Below are positions 23,903-31,898 of a DNA stretch of 64,000 bases, piece by piece. Source of the DNA: an uncultured Planctomycetaceae bacterium (GTDB lineage Bacteria > Planctomycetota > Planctomycetia > Planctomycetales > Planctomycetaceae); NCBI GenBank assembly GCA_943787265.1, contig CALSLT010000038.1, forward strand, positions 38,466-102,465, written 5' to 3'. The position numbers and the translations under genes are program-made. The notes beneath the pieces are model-generated. The model made no database searches. It was not told the DNA's origin and worked only from the letters and a program-made list of their open reading frames with translations. Positions within the stretch are counted from its first letter, which is position 1. Every line of letters begins with the position of its first letter.

Positions 23903-26383
23903 CTATTCGGTCGCTCCAATTTCATAAATGTGTGCGATTTCTTCCGGCGTAAGAACTCGGTCGAAGATTGCGATTTCATCGATGGCTCCCATGAACTGTC
24001 GAGCCCGGTCAACCGTCGTTGCCCCGTTCGGTTGCTTTCGTTCTTTGGCTGCCAGAAAGAAACTGTTGGCCCCGATCATGACTGGGGCTGCATTTGGAAC
24101 CATCGGTGATTCTGAAGCAACCTGTGTCTTCAATTGGCCGTCGAGGTACAACTCGACCAACGCATCGTTTTTCCGGGCATCCACAACGCACGCGACGAAA
24201 TGCCATTGGCCATCATCTACGGAATGCTTCCGGGCATCGGCCTCAGCCCTCGGCACGTAGTTGTTGTTTGACTGGCTAGTCCTGCTCTTCGCCCAGTGAT
24301 TAATTGAAAATGCTAAGCCACTTGATTCGCCAAAACGTGCGAGGCGGAAGCCAGCAGCACCTTTACTGACTAATGTTTGTGTGCGACTTGTAAAAGCATC
24401 CACATTGAACCAAGCAAGAATGCTGAGCGATTTGGTCAGATTGAAGGCGCCGGAATCGAATTCGTTGACCGTCAGATACTGACCAGCTTCGTCGCCGTCA
24501 AAGTGAAGTGCCTTCTTGTTTGCCCATCGACCTTCGACCCACACCGTTTGCTTTTTGGGTTTAAGTGAGATGCCCACCGATGAGCCAAACTCAGCTTCGT
24601 TGCCGATCGGTGAGTTGTCCTCTGTCTTAGTCCGTTCTTCTTGAAAGGACAGGTAAAGAACGATGTTTGGATCCTGTTTGAGCTCATTGCTCAACTTTTG
24701 CCAGGCCATGAACCCAGCGGAGTGTTTAGTTTCAGGGCCTGGTGGCACCACAGAAGTTTCGTCGGGAACGGCAGAGTCAGGCTGTGCTGTCGCGTGCTCG
24801 GTTGGCGAGCCTGTTGTCGGAGTGGTCGAGGATGCGACTTCTTCCGACGGCGGATTGTCAGGATCAGTTGTGACCAGTGGTGCTGAATCCGGAACGGTAT
24901 CGGGTATTGGATCGTTGACTGTTGGAGTCTGTGTGTCCGAAAGCAGATTTTGAACAGCAAACAATCCTGCAATCAGCAATGCCAGACCGCACAACGCAAT
25001 GGCGACTCGGAGTCCTGTCGATCCCGGAGTGCCGGCAGTTTGGTCTGTGCTTTGGGGAGATTTCTGCTGTGGCCGCTCGTTGGTTGAAGTAGTCCTATCG
25101 GAACTCTCAAACCTTGCACCTGCTGTATTAGGCGATGAAGAATCCAGTAAAGATGATTCAACGTCGAAGGGGGGCGGGCCTGCCAACGTGTCAGATGCGC
25201 CACTGCCCGAGTTTGGGGCCTCTAGAACTGAATCGTCTGAAATTCTGTCGGCTGCAAAGATCTCGGGATGCTTCGCCTTCCAGGCATCGTCAGCGTTGTC
25301 GAGCAACCAGTTTTTCAACTCGCCCGCCACGTCGTGACACGACTGGAATCTTTCGTCCGTAGTCTTAGCCAGCATTCGATCGAGGATCAGCTGGAGGTCG
25401 TCGGGGAAGTCGGGACGTCTTTCGGCGACAGGAGCTGGAGCTTGTGTTTGATGAGCCAGCAGTCGCTGGGCGACCGTTCCCTGTCTGAAAGGAGGATACC
25501 CTGTCAGCATGAAGTAGAACGTGCAGCCAAGGCTGTAGATGTCCGTGCGGTGGTCAACTTCGTGGCTGTTTCGAGCCTGCTCAGGAGAGATGTAGTCCGC
25601 CGTGCCGAGGAGATGATCGTTGTTCGAAACGGTGAGGGAGGCTTCTTCGTCCTGGTCTGCCGAGTGAAACACGGCCAAACCCAGATCAAGAATCCTGATG
25701 ACATCGTCCTTGTCGATCAGCAGGTTGCCAGGCTTCACGTCGCGGTGAGTCAGTCCTCGATCGTGAGCGTGGGAAAGGCCTCTTGCGACCTGCCGAATCA
25801 GGTTTGCGGCTCGAACGACGTCGAGAGGCCCGTTGTCTTTGAGGTAATGAGCTATGTCCTGGCCTTCGACGTACTCCATCGCCAGGTAGTAGACATCGCG
25901 TTTACCTTCGTGTTCTTTTCCGACATCGTAAGCACGCACGATGTTGGCATGGTCCAGCGATGCGACCGCCTGAGCTTCCCGCATGAAGCGGTCGAGGTAC
26001 GCAGGTTGTTGCACATGGTCAAACGGCAGAACTTTCAATGCAACTCGCCGACGCATCATCGTGTGTTCGGCAAGGTAGACGGTGCCCATCGAACCTTTGC
26101 CGAGCAGGCTGAGCAGTCGGTACTTGCCCAGCATAAATCCCTGATGGCGACCTTCGAGCAGTTTGCCTGCCTGCCATCGAGTCAGCGTCTGATTCGAAAC
26201 GAGGGAGTTAGCCAGCGTGCTCGCGTTACTGACATCCGCACCTTGCTCGGTCAGCGACTTCAGCGCCTTCTCAAGCTCGGGTTTGTCGACGACGCCACTC
26301 TCTTCGGCAAGACGCAGAAATTCGTCGGCGGATTCTGGGGTCGGCATATGGCTGAGGACTTGCCATTCGTGGTCGAACGACAT
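23903..26383 (-). CDS. Ser/Thr protein kinase with extracytoplasmic LamG-like domain
   Basis: An 826-aa membrane receptor-type kinase. Residues 1-80 are a helical N-terminal extension. The Hanks kinase domain runs about 88-360: glycine loop GKGSMG at 95-100, Lys117 in VALKVLP, HRDVKPGN with Asp215, DLG (in place of DFG) at 233-235 and GTADYISPEQA near 260. A Ser/Pro/Thr-rich linker leads to one transmembrane helix at 458-478. The outside part begins with a long Pro/Thr/Ser linker, then a concanavalin-A/LamG-like fold (about 600-815) with FNLTKSLSILAWFNVD, DGQWHFVACVVD and AIDEIAIFDRVLTPEEI. It may sense a glycan or ligand. Divergent from the FHA-GAF phosphatase gene. Confidence 0.92.
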   Translation of the reverse strand: MSFDHEWQVLSHMPTPESADEFLRLAEESGVVDKPELEKALKSLTEQGADVSNASTLANSLVSNQTLTRWQAGKLLEGRHQGFMLGKYRLLSLLGKGSMGTVYLAEHTMMRRRVALKVLPFDHVQQPAYLDRFMREAQAVASLDHANIVRAYDVGKEHEGKRDVYYLAMEYVEGQDIAHYLKDNGPLDVVRAANLIRQVARGLSHAHDRGLTHRDVKPGNLLIDKDDVIRILDLGLAVFHSADQDEEASLTVSNNDHLLGTADYISPEQARNSHEVDHRTDIYSLGCTFYFMLTGYPPFRQGTVAQRLLAHQTQAPAPVAERRPDFPDDLQLILDRMLAKTTDERFQSCHDVAGELKNWLLDNADDAWKAKHPEIFAADRISDDSVLEAPNSGSGASDTLAGPPPFDVESSLLDSSSPNTAGARFESSDRTTSTNERPQQKSPQSTDQTAGTPGSTGLRVAIALCGLALLIAGLFAVQNLLSDTQTPTVNDPIPDTVPDSAPLVTTDPDNPPSEEVASSTTPTTGSPTEHATAQPDSAVPDETSVVPPGPETKHSAGFMAWQKLSNELKQDPNIVLYLSFQEERTKTEDNSPIGNEAEFGSSVGISLKPKKQTVWVEGRWANKKALHFDGDEAGQYLTVNEFDSGAFNLTKSLSILAWFNVDAFTSRTQTLVSKGAAGFRLARFGESSGLAFSINHWAKSRTSQSNNNYVPRAEADARKHSVDDGQWHFVACVVDARKNDALVELYLDGQLKTQVASESPMVPNAAPVMIGANSFFLAAKERKQPNGATTVDRARQFMGAIDEIAIFDRVLTPEEIAHIYEIGATE

Positions 26384-26768
26384 TTTCTAAGCGGGTGATG
26401 TCAAAACAGACTGATAGAAGTGAATGTTCACCGGATCACGAGTGTTCGCTGAGATGGCAGGTCGTTGTCAGTCAAGAAGTGATTGATTTTGCGTTGCAGG
26501 GGTCACACCACAGAGATAGGCGTGTGATCGCGTCTGCTGTCCGTTAGTTGAAGAATGTGAAGTGGCCAACGGAGCGGGCAAATCCTACTACGCAGAATCC
26601 GCAGGTGCTACCGGAAAGTCGGGTTGAACTGCATTGTGAGAGGATGCAGTAAGATGGATGGTGGATATCACAATTTTGCACGGGTAGGATGCCCGGTACA
26701 AAATTTTTACTTTCATTTAATTCTCATCTTGCGATCTCGGTCGCGCCGCCGTGGTTGCAGTTGTCAGA
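26384..26768. other. Divergent intergenic region, kinase / phosphatase
   Basis: 385 bases with no supported gene. AT-richer near 26690-26735, where the rightward promoter probably lies. No clear repeat or operator seen. Confidence 0.6.
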
Positions 26769-28487
26769 ATGTCGGACACGCCAACTCAAACCATGCCATC
26801 GATAGAGATAAATCTCGGCGCGGAAGGTGTAAGGACTTTCCCTCTGAAGTCTCACGAGACGATCGTTGGTCGCAACCATTTTTGCGACTTGCTTATCGAT
26901 TCGCACGGGGTGTCGCGTCGCCATTCCCGAATCTTCACTCGTGGCGACGAGCATTTTGTCGAAGACCTGAACAGCATTAATGGAACCTATCTCAACCGTG
27001 AGCGGGTTCATGAGCCGACGAAGTTGCGCGATGGAGACATGATTCACTTTTATCGTGTTTCCGGTGTTTTTCGGATCAACGGAGTTCCAGACCTGGTCGT
27101 CGAGCAAGGCCGGGAGGTTGGATTCGAGCCAAACATTCCCATTGAGAGTCATACTTCCGCGAACGTTGTCCGTACAAACACGACGACTGTTCCCCAGGGA
27201 AGTTCGATTTCGGGCAAGGTGGAACAACGGCTTCATGCTGTTCTGAAGGTTGTTGGTAGTCTTGGTCGAAGTCTGAATCTGGACGACGTTCTCGCCAACA
27301 TTCTTGATGGATTGTTTGAAGTCTTTCCTCAGAGCCGGCGAGGAAATATCTGGTTGGTTGATGACGCCACGAGTGTGCCCGTCTTGCGTGCTACGAAGCA
27401 GACTGGTTCGCAGACGCTGTGTTCTGATTCGCTTGGCCCACTGAAGATGAGCATTGCGGATGATGTTATCGCCCAGCGTCATGCGATTCTTAGTGTTGAC
27501 GAGATTGACGACGATCATTCGGAGTCAATCTTTGATTTTCGCCTCAGGTCATCGATCTGCGCACCATTGCTCGGGCCTCATGACGAAATTCTTGGTGCAA
27601 TCTGTATCGATTCCGATGATGGCGATCGGCCATTTTCTGAAGCCGATCTTGATGTGCTGACAAGTGTAAGTGCTGTCGCTGGTCAGGCGGCTGAGTATGC
27701 ACGTCAGCATGAGCGGTTGGTTGATAACGCGATTAAATATGCCATCGAGAAAGAACGCCGCCGCCGCGCGGAAGAGAAACTGGAAGTCGCGGAGTCGGTG
27801 CAGCAAACGTTGTATCCCGAAAGTCGACCGGCGATTTCCGGTTTTGACATTGCTGGCGCCGCGTATCCAACGGAAGAGGGGTGCGGCGACTACTTCGATT
27901 TCATTCCGCTCCCCGACGGACGTCTGGCCGTCGCAGTTGGAGACGTCAGTGGGCACGGTCTCGGCGCGGCTCTTTATATGGTCCAGACTCGGTCTTACAT
28001 TCGAGCGTATGTCGCGCAGGGGCTCGGCGTCGAACAGGTCCTCACTCGAGTGAATCAGCAGTTGTGTGCTGACATGCAAGCCGGAACGTTCGTGACATTG
28101 TTTCTTGGGATTCTTGATCCTGAAACTCGTCAATTGTCCTGGTCGAGTGCCGGGCATCCAGGGTTTCGAGTCGACGCGAATAATGAATGTGAAGAGCTCA
28201 GAGCAACGAATCTCGTGCTCAGCCTGATGGACGACGTGAAGTACGAAGCAGCGACGTTGCAACTCGAATCGGGAGATGTACTCATCCTTCCGACCGACGG
28301 AATTTACGAAACGGCGTCCGTTGAGCAGGAATTGTTCGGTCGACAGCGAATGTTTGAATGCGTGACGACGAATCGTCACCGGTCATCCGAGGAAATGATT
28401 GTGGCACTGGCAGAGGCATGTCAGGAATTCGCTGGAGAGAACCCAATCAACGACGACGTGACCTGCGTGCTGATCAAAGTCGAGTAG
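26769..28487 (+). CDS. FHA-GAF-SpoIIE (PP2C-type) phosphatase
   Basis: A 572-aa cytoplasmic signalling protein. An FHA domain at about 10-95 has the phosphothreonine-binding residues VGRN, SRRH and SINGT. A GAF domain at about 150-310 includes SICAPLLGPHDEILGAI. A helical coiled stretch (EKERRRRAEEKLEVAESVQ) precedes the SpoIIE/RsbU-type Mn-dependent phosphatase at about 345-570, with GCGDYFDF, GDVSGHG, SSAGHPG, PTDGIYE and the closing DDVTCVLIKV. Such proteins dephosphorylate anti-sigma-factor antagonists, with the FHA domain recruiting a phosphorylated kinase. The two kinases flanking it are obvious candidate partners; this is inference. I chose ATG 26769 over the GTG at 26751. Confidence 0.94.
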   Translation: MSDTPTQTMPSIEINLGAEGVRTFPLKSHETIVGRNHFCDLLIDSHGVSRRHSRIFTRGDEHFVEDLNSINGTYLNRERVHEPTKLRDGDMIHFYRVSGVFRINGVPDLVVEQGREVGFEPNIPIESHTSANVVRTNTTTVPQGSSISGKVEQRLHAVLKVVGSLGRSLNLDDVLANILDGLFEVFPQSRRGNIWLVDDATSVPVLRATKQTGSQTLCSDSLGPLKMSIADDVIAQRHAILSVDEIDDDHSESIFDFRLRSSICAPLLGPHDEILGAICIDSDDGDRPFSEADLDVLTSVSAVAGQAAEYARQHERLVDNAIKYAIEKERRRRAEEKLEVAESVQQTLYPESRPAISGFDIAGAAYPTEEGCGDYFDFIPLPDGRLAVAVGDVSGHGLGAALYMVQTRSYIRAYVAQGLGVEQVLTRVNQQLCADMQAGTFVTLFLGILDPETRQLSWSSAGHPGFRVDANNECEELRATNLVLSLMDDVKYEAATLQLESGDVLILPTDGIYETASVEQELFGRQRMFECVTTNRHRSSEEMIVALAEACQEFAGENPINDDVTCVLIKVE

Positions 28488-28766
28488 CCGGTCTGCGAGT
28501 TAATTGGGAACTTTGGCTGCAGAGTCACAGTATCGGCGTCGAGACGCTCGTCTGGCTGGCTCGATCACCCCACCGCCGACGATTTGGTAAGCTTTTCCCG
28601 GTATGTTCGGTCGAAATTCCGCCAGCCGGTACGATCTGGAGTTTTCGGTCAACGGTCGTGGTCGCACCGACGTAGCCCCAGAAGACAGCGTCTGCCGCCA
28701 CCGGAAGCTGAACCCGTGAGTCATCACCGCCCTGAATAGAGTACAGCCACAAGTAGAGCCGCCTTA

Positions 28767-30440
28767 ATGAGCGTTCCGAAATCTTCTCCGAATTCCACTC
28801 CCGTTCAGCCTCGCGATGAAGTATCGAGACACGGCGCGTTCTGCCCGGTCGGAGGCATGGTCGATGGCGGCTCGTCAAACTTCAGCCGTGAACAGCAGGC
28901 ACTGCGCAACCAGCGTCTGAAGACGGCGGCAATCATTCTTTGTGGTGGCTCGTTCGCTTTCCTGATTCGCAACTTTGCACTTGGTCTCTACTCCCCTCCG
29001 GTAATGCAGAAGCTCGGGATGGGGCATGCTGCACTGGTAATCGTTCTCGCCGGAGCTGCGGTGTTTCTTCAGCGATGCTTCGTCGCCTGCCGGTTTCGAT
29101 TGCTCACGCTTGAATTCATCATCTTTGGACTGCCAACGTTGATGTTTGTCTGGATGCAGCACTGCCGAGTCTGCGACTGCACACCTGAGATGCTCGCCGA
29201 GGTGGCCTCGGCCTATCCGGCTGAAACAGCAGTCCCCTGGATCATTCTGATCAACATTTACGCTTGGTTTGTTCCCAACTCTCTTCGGCGAGCAGTCGTC
29301 GTCATCGGAGGAATGGGAGTGATTCCCTTGGCTGGTGCGGTCCTCGTCTCGATCGAACAGCCGCTCGTTCGCGATCGGATGTTCGGAGGTGGAGGCTTTT
29401 CTGCGTTGTTACTCTGGCTGGTGATTTCTGGCGTGACTGCAATTTACGGTTCGATTCGGATCGGCCGACTTCGGCGAGAGGTCTACGACGCAAAACAGCT
29501 CGGCTCCTACTCGCTCACAAAGAAGCTTGGCGCTGGCGGCATGGGCGAAGTTCATCTTGCCGAACATCAACTTCTGAAACGTCCGTGTGCGATCAAGTTG
29601 ATTCGATCCGAAAAAGCGGATGATGCTACTGCAATTGCACGCTTTGAATCTGAAGTCCAGGCAACTGCCGGCCTGACTCACGTCAACACAGTCGAAATCT
29701 ACGACTTCGGATACACGGAGGACGGAACTTTTTACTACGCAATGGAGTTTCTGCCGGGAATGGACCTTCAGGCGGCGGTCGACAAGACCGGTCCGATGCC
29801 TGCTGCAAGAGTCGTCCATCTACTCAAACAGGTTTCGTCAGCGCTGGGCGAAGCTCATCGCGCCGGACTGATTCACCGCGACATTAAACCAGGCAACATC
29901 TTTGCGACAGAGCGTGGGGGAGTACTTGACGTAGCAAAACTGCTCGACTTCGGACTAGTTAAGTCACTCGACACGCCCGACTCTTCACCAGAAATCACCA
30001 TCGAAGGAGCAGTCATCGGATCGCCAATGTACGCTCCGCCGGAACGAGTCCTCGGCGAGTCAGAACCCGACGCGCGAGGCGACATCTACTCGCTCGGAGC
30101 CGCCGCCTACTTCCTCCTGACTGGCCGGCCAGTCTTTCAAGGCGACAAAGTCCTGAAAGTTCTCTTTGCTCACGCCAATGAACATCCGACGCCACTTGGC
30201 GAGCTGCGTCCAGAAATTCCCGCCGACGTCGAGGCCATCATCATGCAATGCCTCGCCAAGAACCCCGACGAGCGATTCCAAACCGCCGAAGAACTGGAAG
30301 CCGCCCTGCAGGCCACAGCTTGCTCAGCAGCGTGGACCCAACAACAGGCGCGAGCATCATGGGACATCGCTGACTCGGAGTCAGGCGGCGAAAGCAAATC
30401 CACAAACGCTGCCGAAGTCGAAACACAAGTCCTTGCTTGA
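28767..30440 (+). CDS. Membrane-anchored Ser/Thr protein kinase
   Basis: A 557-aa Hanks-type kinase with its membrane part first, unlike the kinase-first order of the neighbouring kinase. About 45 soluble residues precede six hydrophobic helices between about 50 and 230 (including AAIILCGGSFAFLIRNFALG and the C-terminal ALLLWLVISGVTAIYGSI). The kinase domain follows: GAGGMGEVHLA, Lys in CAIKLIRS, HRDIKPGNIF, DFGLVK and GSPMYAPPERV. All catalytic residues are present. The helices could carry a ligand-sensing function. The 3' end lies 28 bases from the convergent TPR gene. Codons toward the 3' end are more C-ending than in the neighbouring genes, a mild difference. Confidence 0.92.
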   Translation: MSVPKSSPNSTPVQPRDEVSRHGAFCPVGGMVDGGSSNFSREQQALRNQRLKTAAIILCGGSFAFLIRNFALGLYSPPVMQKLGMGHAALVIVLAGAAVFLQRCFVACRFRLLTLEFIIFGLPTLMFVWMQHCRVCDCTPEMLAEVASAYPAETAVPWIILINIYAWFVPNSLRRAVVVIGGMGVIPLAGAVLVSIEQPLVRDRMFGGGGFSALLLWLVISGVTAIYGSIRIGRLRREVYDAKQLGSYSLTKKLGAGGMGEVHLAEHQLLKRPCAIKLIRSEKADDATAIARFESEVQATAGLTHVNTVEIYDFGYTEDGTFYYAMEFLPGMDLQAAVDKTGPMPAARVVHLLKQVSSALGEAHRAGLIHRDIKPGNIFATERGGVLDVAKLLDFGLVKSLDTPDSSPEITIEGAVIGSPMYAPPERVLGESEPDARGDIYSLGAAAYFLLTGRPVFQGDKVLKVLFAHANEHPTPLGELRPEIPADVEAIIMQCLAKNPDERFQTAEELEAALQATACSAAWTQQQARASWDIADSESGGESKSTNAAEVETQVLA

Positions 30441-30468
30441 TTTCGGCGTGAGTCAGGACTTCGGTGGC

Positions 30469-31746
30469 TCAGCTTTCTGCTGAGTTCCGCCGATAGATTG
30501 TTCTTGGCAGTGCTTCGCCAATTCGAAATGGTTTTCCGTCTCGAAACTGATCAACACGTTCTTGCCGTTGTTTCTTTTCGCGGTCAGGAGCAATTCGAAG
30601 TGACCATTCTGCAAATTCGATGGCCTGGTCAAATTCGCCGAGTTCCGCTTTTGCGGCTGCCAGAACACTGATGCAGTTCCAGTCATTCCATTTCGTGAGT
30701 TCACAGGCTTTGCGGGCATTGACTTCAGCTTGTGGACCATCACGGAATCTGTCATCAGGGGAACCAGCTTGAATGATTGCCAACTGAAAATAATTGTTCG
30801 CCATTGATGGATCGAGCAACACTGCCTTCTCGTAACAATTCAGAGCCGCGCGATAGTCGTTCGTTTGAATCTCCGCGACGCCCATCCGGCTCAGATTGTC
30901 CGCGGTCAGACCTTCTATTGTCTGCAAACGTCGAATATCGGCGAGAGCCATCTCGACTTCTCCAGCTCTCAAGTATGCACCCGCACGTGCTTGGAGAGCA
31001 GATATTAGAGACTCCTCGTCTTGTTCTTTTTCGACGAATGCGTCAACTACGGTGCTGAGTTCATTCAACGATTCGGGGATTCTTCCCAATTCTGTCAGAG
31101 CAATTCCGCGTGTGAGCCTGGTCGCAAGTTCGTCAGGTGTTGGCTCCAACAATATCTGGTCACAGTTCTCGACTACGGCATCGAACCGCTCGAGCTTTAG
31201 CAGAATGTCGTGCCGCCACTGTCTCGCCCATTCATATTGCTCGTACGATTCGTCGTCGTTTTGAAAGTAAGCAATTGCGTTTTCGACATCAAGGAGTGCA
31301 GGTTCCGGGCGACCAGAATTCAACAACGCGATTGACCGGTCGAAGTAAGCATTGCCCCCGCAATCAGGATTACTGGCCAGTGCTGCATCGAGATCAGCGA
31401 TAGCTGCATCCCAGTTGCCGAGTACACGATGGAAAGCTCCTCGTGAAGCCAGCAGTGCAGATCGATTTTCAGGGGAATTGTCCATTTGGCGAGTCAGTTG
31501 ATCGATGCTGGCTTGATACTCGCAGGCCGTCTGGCGATCTAGTCGTGATGACTCATCTGTATCCTCGCAGTTGAGGCGAATGAAACTCGAATTCCTTGAA
31601 GTCGCGAGAGAGACTAACCAGCCAGCTCCAGCGATGTATGAACCACACCAACCGACGTCGTTGCTCACCAGTCGGAGCCAGCTTAGTAGCACCAGGCTGG
31701 TGCCAATGAACCATGACGCCCAGATCAGCTTTCGTAGATGCGACAT
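30469..31746 (-). CDS. TPR-repeat membrane-anchored protein
   Basis: A 425-aa protein. An N-terminal hydrophobic helix (IWASWFIGTSLVLLSWL) is followed by at least six tetratricopeptide-type units from about residue 95 to 390: ALLASRGAFHRVLGNWDAAIADLDAAL, ELATRLTRGIALTELGRI, SALQARAGAYLRAGEVEMAL, LSRMGVAEIQTNDYRAALNCYEKAV and AAAKAELGEFDQAIEFA. TPR arrays bind partner proteins; its position next to three kinase or phosphatase genes suggests, but does not prove, a scaffold role in that signalling set. A strong ribosome site for ATG 31746 was not obvious. Confidence 0.88.
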   Translation of the reverse strand: MSHLRKLIWASWFIGTSLVLLSWLRLVSNDVGWCGSYIAGAGWLVSLATSRNSSFIRLNCEDTDESSRLDRQTACEYQASIDQLTRQMDNSPENRSALLASRGAFHRVLGNWDAAIADLDAALASNPDCGGNAYFDRSIALLNSGRPEPALLDVENAIAYFQNDDESYEQYEWARQWRHDILLKLERFDAVVENCDQILLEPTPDELATRLTRGIALTELGRIPESLNELSTVVDAFVEKEQDEESLISALQARAGAYLRAGEVEMALADIRRLQTIEGLTADNLSRMGVAEIQTNDYRAALNCYEKAVLLDPSMANNYFQLAIIQAGSPDDRFRDGPQAEVNARKACELTKWNDWNCISVLAAAKAELGEFDQAIEFAEWSLRIAPDREKKQRQERVDQFRDGKPFRIGEALPRTIYRRNSAES

Positions 31747-31814
31747 GATTGCTCCCCGTTTCAGACGACGGCGGGACTCTTGATTCGGTCAATCTTAGCA
31801 AGGAATACGAAAAT

Positions 31815-31846
31815 ACCCCGACCGATTCAATTGAATCGATCGGGGT
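31815..31846 (-). terminator. Terminator for the ribonucleotide reductase gene
   Basis: A long near-palindrome: ACCCCGACCGATTCAA mirrored by TTGAATCGATCGGGGT with one mismatch, followed on the minus strand by TATTTT. It lies 52 bases beyond the reductase stop and fits termination of that gene. Confidence 0.75.
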
Positions 31847-31898
31847 GTTGAAATCGTTTTCTTGCTGACTGAGAAGTTTCTGAGTCAGCGATTGGTAC

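Noticed and set aside
25268..26398. 376-codon open frame opposite the kinase-LamG gene
   Set aside because: Antisense shadow of a kinase domain whose catalytic residues are all clear on the other strand.
28525..28878. 117-codon minus-strand frame before the membrane kinase
   Set aside because: One stretch (VAADAVFWGYVGATTTVD) looks mildly protein-like, but the frame overlaps the kinase start and no family is recognisable; a decayed gene fragment cannot be excluded.
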